NCBI RefSeq assembly: GCF_020708045.1
Contig: NZ_JAJFES010000004.1
Location: forward strand, 310,001-374,000
DNA from: Massilia sp. IC2-278
GTDB lineage: Bacteria > Pseudomonadota > Gammaproteobacteria > Burkholderiales > Burkholderiaceae_D
Direction of reading: 5' to 3'
Length of the DNA: 64,000 nt
Shown here: positions 47,799 through 54,632 of the stretch, piece after piece
Numbering within the stretch: the first letter of the stretch is position 1
How the letters are laid out: each line of letters begins with the position of its first letter
The notes under the pieces: generated by a model
The model's database searches: none
Told to the model about the DNA's origin: nothing
What the model saw: the letters and a program-made list of their open reading frames with translations, nothing else
Made by a program: the position numbers and the translations under genes

Positions 47799-47876
47799 CG
47801 TTCTATGGTTCGCCGGAATCCGAAACCCGTGAACCTGTCGAGGCGGCCGAGAGTTCACATGAACTTCATCGACTGC
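47773..47876 (-). ncRNA. Candidate small RNA or infA leader
   Basis: On the minus strand an extended -10 box TGCTACACT (47889-47881) could start a transcript near 47875 that would end at the strong terminator at 47773, about 100 nucleotides. Between them are the palindrome AGTTCA-CA-TGAACT (47852-47865) and a GGTTC / GAACC stem (47807-47835), giving a structured molecule. The 374-base gap between infA and the ArsR gene otherwise contains no gene. No known RNA family is recognised; an infA attenuator is the alternative. Confidence 0.3.
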
Positions 47877-47961
47877 ATGCAGTGTAGCACGGATAGCGAA
47901 TCGCTGCTTGCCGCCCCCTCGTTTCCGCTTGACGCCGCAGGCGTGCACAGGCACATTACGA

Positions 47962-47977
47962 TTAACAAGTTAGTTAA
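47962..47977. promoter_or_regulatory. Candidate ArsR-family operator
   Basis: The inverted repeat TTAAC-AAGTTA-GTTAA lies 7 bases before the ATG of the ArsR regulator in an AT-rich stretch. ArsR-type repressors bind such AT-rich dyads overlapping their own promoters. No Shine-Dalgarno sequence is visible between it and the ATG, so the site may also affect translation start. Confidence 0.4.
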
Positions 47978-47984
47978 TTAAATA

Positions 47985-48311
47985 ATGAACTCAAACCTGG
48001 ACAAGACTTTCGAAGCCCTGGCGTCCCTGCCGCGCCGCAAGATCATGGCCCTGCTCTCGCATGTCGAGCTGACCACCTCGGAGCTGGCGGAGAAACTGGC
48101 GATCAGCGCCCCCGCCACCTCGCGCCATTTGTCGGTGCTGGAAAACGCCGGCCTGGTGTCGGGCGAGCGGCGCGGGCAATTCGTCTATTACACGCTCAAC
48201 GGCGACAGCCTGGTGACGCGCCTGTCCGGTTTCATGTTCGAACTCTGCCCCACGGCTGCGCCGCTCAAGCGCGAATCGAAGGCCCTGGCAAAGAAGCGCA
48301 AACCCGTGTGA
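47985..48311 (+). CDS. ArsR-family winged-helix regulator
   Basis: The 108-residue regulator has the ArsR fold: LPRRKIMALLSHVELTTSELAEKL, recognition helix SAPATSRHLSVLENAGLVSGE, and wing RRGQFVYYTLNG. The metal-sensing ELCVCDL motif is absent; the only Cys is in MFELCPTAAP, so it probably senses something other than arsenic-type metals. It overlaps or abuts the desaturase gene, which starts 17 bases after its stop, suggesting control of membrane lipid desaturation. Confidence 0.9.
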   Translation: MNSNLDKTFEALASLPRRKIMALLSHVELTTSELAEKLAISAPATSRHLSVLENAGLVSGERRGQFVYYTLNGDSLVTRLSGFMFELCPTAAPLKRESKALAKKRKPV

Positions 48312-48328
48312 TCGACAAGGAGATTCGC

Positions 48329-49552
48329 ATGCAGCATTCGCATAACGGCAACGTGGTCAATGGCAGCATGGTCTGGTCTCCCGTGAAATCCCTCTGGTGG
48401 AGCGCCATGGTCGGCGTCGCGCTGGTAGGCGGCTGGTTCACCTTCAGCTGGGCCGCGCTCGTGCTGTTCCTGGCGACGACAGGCACTGTGCTGCTGTTCG
48501 GGCACTCGCTCGGCAGCCACCGCAAACTCATCCACGACAGCTTCGCCTGCCCCAAGTGGCTGGAATACCTGCTCGTCTACACCGGCGTGCAGGTCGGGTT
48601 GTCCGGGCCACTCGGCCTGCTGGCCCAGCACGACCTGCGCGACCACGCCCAGCGCCAGCCCGATTGCCACGACTACCTGCGCCATGGCCGTTCGTTCTGG
48701 AAGGATGGCTGGTGGCAGCTGCACTGCGAACTGCGGCTCGACCATCCGCCGCGGCTGGCCGTGCCGGCGCACATCGCGCAGGACCGCTTCTACCGCTTCC
48801 TGGAACGCACCTGGATGCTGCAACAGCTGCCGCCGGCCCTGCTGTTGTACGCGCTCGGCGGCTGGCCCTTCGTGATCTGGGGCGTCTGCGCGCGCATCGG
48901 AGCCGGCGTAACCGGACACTGGCTGATCGGGTACTTCGCGCACAACCACGGCGCCATGGCGCATACCGTCGAGGGTGCAGCCGTGCAGGGGCATAACGTG
49001 GCGCTGGCCTCGCTGCTGACGATGGGCGAGTCCTGGCACAACAACCACCATGCCTATCCCGGCTCGGCCAGGCTGGGGCTATACCCCGGCGAATGGGACC
49101 CGGGCTGGTGGGTGCTGGTGCTGCTGCAACGCGCCGGGCTGGCATGGAACTTCCGGCTGCCGGCGGACTGCCCGCCGCGTGCCGAGCTGCGTGTGCATGC
49201 GGCGCTGCCTATCGCCCTGCCGCAGGCGCACAAATCGTGGCGCGCCACGGTCGGCGCCATTGCCACTGCCAGCCGCCAGCTGCTCGCGCGGCGCGGCCAG
49301 CTGGTGCTGGAAGGGCCGTTCGTCCTGCTGTCCGAACAGGCCGCCCACTGCCTGGCCGGCGCCGGGGTTCAAGCGCAGCGCACGCCCTTGCGCTCCCGGC
49401 TGTCGTTCGACCACGGCGGGCAGACGGTGCGTGGCCTGCCTGCCCTCCTGATCGCAGTCGGCACGCGCAACGCGTTCACGGCCGCCGCCGCGCTGGTGCT
49501 GCTGCCGTTGGCCACCCTGTGCGAACTGGCGCGCAGCCAGGTCGACGCCTGA
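48329..49552 (+). CDS. Membrane fatty-acid desaturase
   Basis: The ATG at 48329 follows AAGGAG and gives 407 residues; an upstream GTG lacks a site. The protein has four to five hydrophobic segments and the desaturase His boxes HSLGSHRKLIH and WHNNHHAYP. The middle box is written HDLRDHAQRQPDCHDY rather than HRxHH, a subgroup variant. It resembles bacterial acyl-lipid/acyl-CoA delta-9-type desaturases. A C-terminal 110-residue extension follows the last His box. Pairing with the upstream ArsR regulator is likely. Confidence 0.88.
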   Translation: MQHSHNGNVVNGSMVWSPVKSLWWSAMVGVALVGGWFTFSWAALVLFLATTGTVLLFGHSLGSHRKLIHDSFACPKWLEYLLVYTGVQVGLSGPLGLLAQHDLRDHAQRQPDCHDYLRHGRSFWKDGWWQLHCELRLDHPPRLAVPAHIAQDRFYRFLERTWMLQQLPPALLLYALGGWPFVIWGVCARIGAGVTGHWLIGYFAHNHGAMAHTVEGAAVQGHNVALASLLTMGESWHNNHHAYPGSARLGLYPGEWDPGWWVLVLLQRAGLAWNFRLPADCPPRAELRVHAALPIALPQAHKSWRATVGAIATASRQLLARRGQLVLEGPFVLLSEQAAHCLAGAGVQAQRTPLRSRLSFDHGGQTVRGLPALLIAVGTRNAFTAAAALVLLPLATLCELARSQVDA

Positions 49553-49562
49553 CGTCCTGGGC

Positions 49563-50546
49563 TCAGGGCACCGCTGCGGGAATCTCGTCCAGGCTGCGGT
49601 AGACGAGCAATCCGCGCGCCTCGGCTGCGGTGACCATCCGGTCCGCTCCGCTGGAGGCGCCGCCGATGCGCAGCACCGCGTCGCAGTGCGCCAGCAGGCG
49701 CTCGCAGTGGGGGTGGAAGATGGCGTCGTAGATGTTGTCGCCCGGCGTTTGCGAGCTGGCGGCGTGTACGACCGGCAGCGCCAGCCACTCGCCCAGCACC
49801 GGAACGTGGCCGCGTTCGTACAGCGGCAGCGCGCAGGCTTCCATCGCCGCGACATTGGCGGCGATGCGGCCCGGATCGTCATCGGTTCCCGAGCGGTAGG
49901 GGCCGGCAACCAGGATCATCATGCTGCGCGGCTTCAGCACGTGCAGGTGCAGGTACTGCAGCAGCATGATGGTCTTGCCGTCCATGATCTCGCCGCGCTC
50001 GACCATCGCCAGCGCTTCGTCGGCATCGAGTTCCAGCACCTCGATGTCTTCTCCTTCGGCCTCGACACCACCGCCCTCGCCCACCTGCGATGCGGCGTCG
50101 TACTCGCCAATAAAGAAGTGCAGCCGCTCGGTGACCGAGCCGGGGCTCATGAAGACGTCGAACACCTGCTCCAGGTGGGCGACGCGGCGCCCGGTTTCCT
50201 CTTCCAGTTCTGCACGGATGCGCTGCTCGGGACTGGCCTGGTCGAGCAGGCCGGCAGCCGCCTCGATCAGGAAGCCGTCGTGGCCGTTGACGTAGGCGGG
50301 AAAGCGGAACTGGCGCGTCAGCAGCACGGTGCGGCGCGCGCGGTTGTACAGCAGGGCGACGGCGCCGTTGCCGCGGTCATAGGTTTCGCGGGTCAGCGTC
50401 TGCCAGCTGCCGTCGCGCCGGCGGTAGTCGAAGGTGGTTTTCTTCAGCACGTGCCAGTCGTTGGCCAACAATTGCTCGTTGCGGATGCGAACATGATCTT
50501 GCACGGTATCTGGCACGACGGTCTCCTTTTGTTTGCGCTTTTTCAT
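49563..50546 (-). CDS. NudK-like Nudix hydrolase fused to a DUF4406-type domain
   Basis: The N-terminal about 200 residues match NudK-type GDP-mannose / ADP-ribose pyrophosphatases: YDRGNGAVALLYN, Nudix box GLLDQASPEQRIRAELEEET, MSPGSVTERLHFFIGEY and GEDIEVLELDADEALAMVE. The C-terminal about 115 residues start with MMILVAGPYRSGTDDDPGR and look like the nucleoside 2-deoxyribosyltransferase-like DUF4406 fold. Such a fusion is unusual. The ATG at 50546 was chosen over a TTG at 50558. It is divergent from a DeoR-family regulator with three shared CGTGCAA repeats between, suggesting nucleotide-sugar or nucleotide salvage control. Confidence 0.87.
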   Translation of the reverse strand: MKKRKQKETVVPDTVQDHVRIRNEQLLANDWHVLKKTTFDYRRRDGSWQTLTRETYDRGNGAVALLYNRARRTVLLTRQFRFPAYVNGHDGFLIEAAAGLLDQASPEQRIRAELEEETGRRVAHLEQVFDVFMSPGSVTERLHFFIGEYDAASQVGEGGGVEAEGEDIEVLELDADEALAMVERGEIMDGKTIMLLQYLHLHVLKPRSMMILVAGPYRSGTDDDPGRIAANVAAMEACALPLYERGHVPVLGEWLALPVVHAASSQTPGDNIYDAIFHPHCERLLAHCDAVLRIGGASSGADRMVTAAEARGLLVYRSLDEIPAAVP

Positions 50547-50551
50547 ACTAA

Positions 50552-50588
50552 CGTGCAAAATCGTGCAATATTAAGATAAATCGTGCAA
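50552..50588. promoter_or_regulatory. Candidate DeoR operator: three phased CGTGCAA repeats
   Basis: CGTGCAA occurs at 50552-50558, 50562-50568 and 50582-50588. The starts are 10 and 20 bases apart, so all three lie on one face of the helix. They fill the short gap between the divergent NudK-fusion and DeoR genes and likely bind the regulator, which would control both genes. Confidence 0.6.
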
Positions 50589-50590
50589 CC

Positions 50591-51346
50591 ATGCTGACCT
50601 CACAACGTAAGCTGCTGCTACTCGACCTACTCAGGCAGGAGGGCAAGATCGTCGCCAAGACCGTCGCCGCCCAGCTCGACATCTCCGAAGACACCATCCG
50701 GCGCGACCTGCGCGAACTGGCGGCTGAAGGCCTGCTGCAGCGCGTGCACGGCGGCGCCCTGCCCGCTTCGCCGGCGATGGGCGACTTCGCTGCGCGCCAG
50801 CAGATCGCGGTCGACGACAAGAGCGCCATCGGCCGCGCCGCCGCGCTGATGATCCAGCCAGGACAAGTCGTCTTCCTCGATGGCGGCACTACTTCGGCGC
50901 AGCTGGTGCGGCACCTGCCGCCCGATTTGAAGGCAACCGTGGTCACACATAGCCCCTCGGTGGCCGTCGCCCTGGTTTCGCATCCGTCGATCGAGGTCAT
51001 CATGCTGGGCGGACGGCTGTTCAAGCATTCGGTGGTGGGCGTGGGAGCGGCGACGGTGGAAGCGATCCGGCAGGTGCGGGCGGACATCTACTTCATGGGC
51101 GTGTGCAGCGTGCATCCAGACGCCGGGCTGACGACCGGGGACTTCGAGGAGGCGGGCGTCAAGCGGGCGCTGAGCGCGGCGGCGGCGGAAACGATCGTGC
51201 TGGCCTCGCCAGAGAAGCTGGCGACGGCTTCGCCTTACCAGGTGATTGAGCTGGATGCGTTGTCGGGGTTGGTGACGATAGCCAGCGTGCCCGATGCGGT
51301 GCTGGCGCCCTACCGGGCGCGCGGGATTTCCGTTCACCTAGCATAG
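50591..51346 (+). CDS. DeoR/GlpR-family transcriptional regulator
   Basis: The 251-residue protein has the DeoR winged helix (RKLLLLDLLRQEGKIVAKTV, recognition helix DISEDTIRRDLRELAAEGLL, HGGALP) and a sugar-phosphate-isomerase-like effector domain (IFLDGGTTSAQ-type VFLDGGTTSAQLVRHLP, FMGVCSVHPDAGLTT). Typical inducers are phosphorylated sugars or nucleosides. Divergence from the NudK fusion suits autoregulation and joint control. Confidence 0.9.
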   Translation: MLTSQRKLLLLDLLRQEGKIVAKTVAAQLDISEDTIRRDLRELAAEGLLQRVHGGALPASPAMGDFAARQQIAVDDKSAIGRAAALMIQPGQVVFLDGGTTSAQLVRHLPPDLKATVVTHSPSVAVALVSHPSIEVIMLGGRLFKHSVVGVGAATVEAIRQVRADIYFMGVCSVHPDAGLTTGDFEEAGVKRALSAAAAETIVLASPEKLATASPYQVIELDALSGLVTIASVPDAVLAPYRARGISVHLA

Positions 51347-51396
51347 CAATATTGACATATATGAAACATCAGATCTCGCTGAGCAAAGCAACTAGC

Positions 51397-51437
51397 TTGA
51401 CAATATTATTTACTAACCATAGCATAAAATTTACTAA
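51397..51437 (+). promoter_or_regulatory. Promoter and direct-repeat operator of the AT-rich HTH gene
   Basis: TTGACA (51397-51402) and TAGCAT (51420-51425) are 17 bases apart. TTTACTAA occurs twice (51409-51416 and 51430-51437), exactly 21 bases or two helix turns apart, bracketing the -10 box. This layout suits binding of a dimeric HTH protein, most simply the product of the gene that follows. Confidence 0.5.
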
Positions 51438-51454
51438 ACTCTCATGACACAGGG

Positions 51455-52411
51455 ATGGTTATGGATAGTGAAGCTTTCGTTCAATTAGCTCTGCAGTCTC
51501 TGCATTGCAGCCAAAGAGAGCTAGCGTCTCGAATTGGCGTTTCGCCAACCCAGATAAGTAAGTGGAAGAAGGGCGAACATATGTCAGCAGATATGGAAGA
51601 AAAATTTCGCACTCTTATCCAAATCGGTGATAAAGAACCGAGATTCGTTCTCTTATCTGGCTCTCTGACAAACGCTACCAAATGGGAAAAGCTAATTCAG
51701 TATCTCGCCAGAATTGCACAGGAAAACGCAGAAACGGGTTACAACACAACTCCATTGTACGACGAGGACGGACAACTGTGTGCGGATACCTTCCGTGTTC
51801 TTATGGAGATGGGCATCACACCTCCGAATCAGTTTCCTACTGATTTAGATTTTGATTATGAGGGTGATGAAGGAGAAAAAATTGAGCAAATACTCGAAGA
51901 AAATTTCTATGCAAAAATCATTTACGCGATTTTCTGTTCACTGAACGATGTTTATGGCTTTTACGCGGCTTATATTTCTGAATTAATCTGGGATGACGAA
52001 CTAGAGCTCCTTGGCACTAAAGCGGACAACATCGAACCCTGTCTCCTAGAGCTTGCTGCTAGTAAAATTAAGGGCGAGCATGAATTAACGCAAACTTTTC
52101 GGCAGTTTAGGCGTTCAGTGCAAAGCGATTACGAAGAGTGGCTAACGCTTGTAAAAGATCGGGCCTTCCGCAATCGGGTTCCATTACGGGCAGAGTTACT
52201 GAATTTAGTAAGAGGAGCAAATGGAGAAATAGGCGAGGAAGCTGAAGCTGAAAGTCTTGGATTTAACTCTTCCCGTATCCATCCAGACATTTATATGAAC
52301 GAACTTCTGGTTGGAATGAGGGTTATCCACCAGGTACTTCCAGCAATCTTAAAAAAACTTGGGCTCGAAGATGAGTTTAAGTTAGACGAATCGGAGTTGC
52401 GCCTTAATTAA
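51455..52411 (+). CDS. AT-rich accessory gene: XRE-type HTH plus unknown C-terminal domain
   Basis: The 318-residue protein begins with a Cro/C1-type HTH (about 8-50: LHCSQRELASRIGVSPTQIS, then KWKKGEHM). A long acidic helical domain of about 240 residues follows with no recognised motif; it contains many Glu/Asp and a YGFYAAYISEL segment. The gene is strikingly less GC-rich than all neighbours and uses A/T-ending codons, indicating recent horizontal acquisition. It is isolated between the DeoR gene and a DNA glycosylase gene, without integrase or repeats visible. An alternative ATG is at 51461. Confidence 0.8.
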   Translation: MVMDSEAFVQLALQSLHCSQRELASRIGVSPTQISKWKKGEHMSADMEEKFRTLIQIGDKEPRFVLLSGSLTNATKWEKLIQYLARIAQENAETGYNTTPLYDEDGQLCADTFRVLMEMGITPPNQFPTDLDFDYEGDEGEKIEQILEENFYAKIIYAIFCSLNDVYGFYAAYISELIWDDELELLGTKADNIEPCLLELAASKIKGEHELTQTFRQFRRSVQSDYEEWLTLVKDRAFRNRVPLRAELLNLVRGANGEIGEEAEAESLGFNSSRIHPDIYMNELLVGMRVIHQVLPAILKKLGLEDEFKLDESELRLN

Positions 52412-52486
52412 CTCTACATGAGTATTCCGGGATTTTAAAAAACCATTCCTCTAACTCTGCCAAGCTCTGGATCAAATCGATAGATT

Positions 52487-53017
52487 TCACATGCATTGCA
52501 GATGCTGCCTAGCTACGTTTATCAGCTTCATCCAAACAGCCAGCTTCTGCTCGAACGTCATCGCCATATGCGCCGGCGAACTCGATGGCAGCACCACGGT
52601 GCGGTAGCCGGCCTGCTCGAACTGCGGCGCGAACTTGCCCGACGCCTGGCCATTGAAGCCGACCGTTTCCAGTTGCGGACACAGCTTGTGCAGCCGTTCG
52701 AAGTCGTTCGCGGCCGGCTTGCGGATCGCGGAATCGAGACTGCCTTCGCGCTCGCAGGCGGCCAGCACGTCCCACAGACCGAAGCGGTGCGCCAGCAGGC
52801 GTGGCAGGCGTTCGTTATAAGGTAGGCCGTACAAGTCTTCGCCGACCAGCGCGCCGACGAGTTTCCAGAACTGATTGCGTGGATGGGCGTAATACTGCTG
52901 GGCCGCGAGCGAGGCGGCGCCGGGGAAGCTGCCCAGTATCAGGATGCGGGTATCGGGCGCGATGACGGGCGCGAGGCCCATCAATAATGGACTATTTTGG
53001 GAAACGGTATTCGGCAT
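52487..53017 (-). CDS. DNA-deoxyinosine (hypoxanthine) glycosylase, UDG superfamily
   Basis: The ATG at 53017 gives 176 residues. Motif LILGSFPGAASLAAQQYYAH and HPRNQFWKLVG define the hypoxanthine-DNA glycosylase branch of the uracil-DNA glycosylase superfamily, and LPSSSPAHM is the second active-site loop. It removes deoxyinosine or related deaminated bases. The normal UDG motif with Asp/His is not used in this branch. The first part of its 3' end reaches into AT-rich DNA of the neighbouring accessory gene. It lies downstream of the RND operon but behind its terminator. Confidence 0.88.
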   Translation of the reverse strand: MPNTVSQNSPLLMGLAPVIAPDTRILILGSFPGAASLAAQQYYAHPRNQFWKLVGALVGEDLYGLPYNERLPRLLAHRFGLWDVLAACEREGSLDSAIRKPAANDFERLHKLCPQLETVGFNGQASGKFAPQFEQAGYRTVVLPSSSPAHMAMTFEQKLAVWMKLINVARQHLQCM

Positions 53018-53059
53018 GGAAGGATTGTAGCGCCCTGCCCGCGCCGCCGCGTGCACACG

Positions 53060-53094
53060 AAAAAAAGCGGCAGACCGCAACCGCGGGCCGCCGC
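53060..53094 (-). terminator. Rho-independent terminator of the RND efflux operon
   Basis: On the minus strand a GC-rich stem (GCGGC ... GCCGC) is followed by seven T. It lies about 60 bases after the outer-membrane factor stop. Upstream of it, CTCAGTTGCGT occurs three times (53126, 53138, 53153), the last overlapping the stop codon. Confidence 0.7.
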
Positions 53095-53153
53095 AAGGGG
53101 CAAATTAATATCGATCAGTTACCTGCTCAGTTGCGTTCTCAGTTGCGTGCCAC

Positions 53154-54632
53154 TCAGTTGCGTGCGAATGTATTGGCAGCCGCCGGCGCATCCCAGCTAC
53201 CGCCCAGCGCCCGGATCAGCGCCACCGTGGTCAGCGCCCGGTCGCCGCGCAGCTGCACCGCCGTGCGCTCCACCGCTGCCAGATTGCGCTGGGCGTCCAG
53301 CAAGTCGAGGTAGCTGGAGCGACCGGCGTCGTACAGCTTGCGCGCCAGTTCGGCCGAGCGGCGCGCCGACACCAGCGCCTCTTCCACCTGCACGCCCTGC
53401 GCATCGAGCACGCGCAGGCCGGCCAGGTTGTCCTCGACTTCGGCAAAGGCCACCAGCACGCGTTCGCGGTAGGCGCCGACGGCTTCTTCCAGCGCCGCTT
53501 CGCTGCGCGTGACGTTCGCCTTATTGCGTCCGCCGTCGATGAGCGGCAGCGACAGCATCGCGCCCAGCACCCAGGAACGGCTGCTCCACTTGAACACCTC
53601 CGCCACGGTGCCGCCGACACCGCCGCCGGCCGCATCGATGTTCAAGGCCGGGAACATGGCGGCGCGCGCCACGCCGATGCGCGCATTCGCCGCTTCCATG
53701 CCGCGCTGGGCTGCCGCGATGTCGGGGCGGCGTTCCAGCAGCGTCGATGGTAGCCCCGCAGGAATCACCGGCATCTGCGCGCTGGCAGGCAGCGGCGCCG
53801 CACCGGCCGTGAAGTCGGCGGCCGGACGGCCCAGCAGCACGGCCAGCGCGTGTTCGGTCGTCGCACGCTGGCGTTGCAGGCCCACCGCTTCCAGGCGCGT
53901 GGTCGCCAGTTCGGTCTTCGCGCGGGTCAGGTCGAATTCGCCGATATCGCCCAGGTCGAAGCGGCGCTGGTTGACGCCCACGCTTTCCTCGCGCAGGCGC
54001 ACGGTTTGCGCCAGCGTGTCCAGTTCGGCGTCCAGCGCACGCAGGCGGAACCAGCCCTGCGCGACGTCGGCTTGCAGCGATAGCAGCACCGAACGGTAGC
54101 TGGCTTCCACCGCACCGGCATCCTGGCGCGCCGCCTCGACATTCGACGACACGCGGCCGAACAGATCGACCTCGTAGCTGGCCGACAGGCTGGCGTTGTA
54201 GGTCGTGCGCGGCGCCACCGCACTGCCCTGCGGCAGATTCGCTTCCAGCGCGGATGGCCGGCCACGCTGGGCGCCGAAGCCGACGCCGACCTGCGGGATG
54301 CGGTCCGCTTCGGCGATGCCGGCAATCGCGCGCGCCTGCTTCACACGCGCAGCCGCCACGGCCAGGCTGGCGTTGTTGCGCGCCGCTTCATCCATCAGCG
54401 CGGTGAGCGCGGGGTCCTGGAAGGCCAGCCACCATTCGCCGCGCGCCTGCTGTTCTGCCGGGCGCGCCACCTGCCAGCGGCTGCCGTCGGCGGCGATTTG
54501 TACTGCCGGCGGAGCCTCCTTGAACGCCACCGGGACAGCGACTTCAGGCTGACGGAAGCTTGGGGCCGCGCAGGCGCTCAGCAACAGGGCCACCATCAGC
54601 GGTGCAATACCGTGTGCAATCATCGCCTTCAT
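53154..54632 (-). CDS. RND efflux outer-membrane factor (NodT/OprM-type lipoprotein)
   Basis: This 492-residue TolC-like outer-membrane channel has a lipoprotein signal (LMVALLLSACAAPS). Typical OEP repeats are visible, including EWWLAFQDPALTALMDEAAR near the start and LDLLDAQRNLAAVERTAVQL near the end, with ANARIGVARAAMFPALNIDA between. Its ATG overlaps the pump stop by 4 bases. It is the exit duct of the tripartite pump encoded here. Confidence 0.93.
   Translation of the reverse strand: MKAMIAHGIAPLMVALLLSACAAPSFRQPEVAVPVAFKEAPPAVQIAADGSRWQVARPAEQQARGEWWLAFQDPALTALMDEAARNNASLAVAAARVKQARAIAGIAEADRIPQVGVGFGAQRGRPSALEANLPQGSAVAPRTTYNASLSASYEVDLFGRVSSNVEAARQDAGAVEASYRSVLLSLQADVAQGWFRLRALDAELDTLAQTVRLREESVGVNQRRFDLGDIGEFDLTRAKTELATTRLEAVGLQRQRATTEHALAVLLGRPAADFTAGAAPLPASAQMPVIPAGLPSTLLERRPDIAAAQRGMEAANARIGVARAAMFPALNIDAAGGGVGGTVAEVFKWSSRSWVLGAMLSLPLIDGGRNKANVTRSEAALEEAVGAYRERVLVAFAEVEDNLAGLRVLDAQGVQVEEALVSARRSAELARKLYDAGRSSYLDLLDAQRNLAAVERTAVQLRGDRALTTVALIRALGGSWDAPAAANTFARN

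Noticed and set aside
47800..47880. tRNA-like sequence before the terminator upstream of infA
   Set aside because: GTTTCGGATTCC resembles a T-arm but lacks A58 and no acceptor, D or anticodon stems pair; described instead only as a low-confidence RNA candidate.
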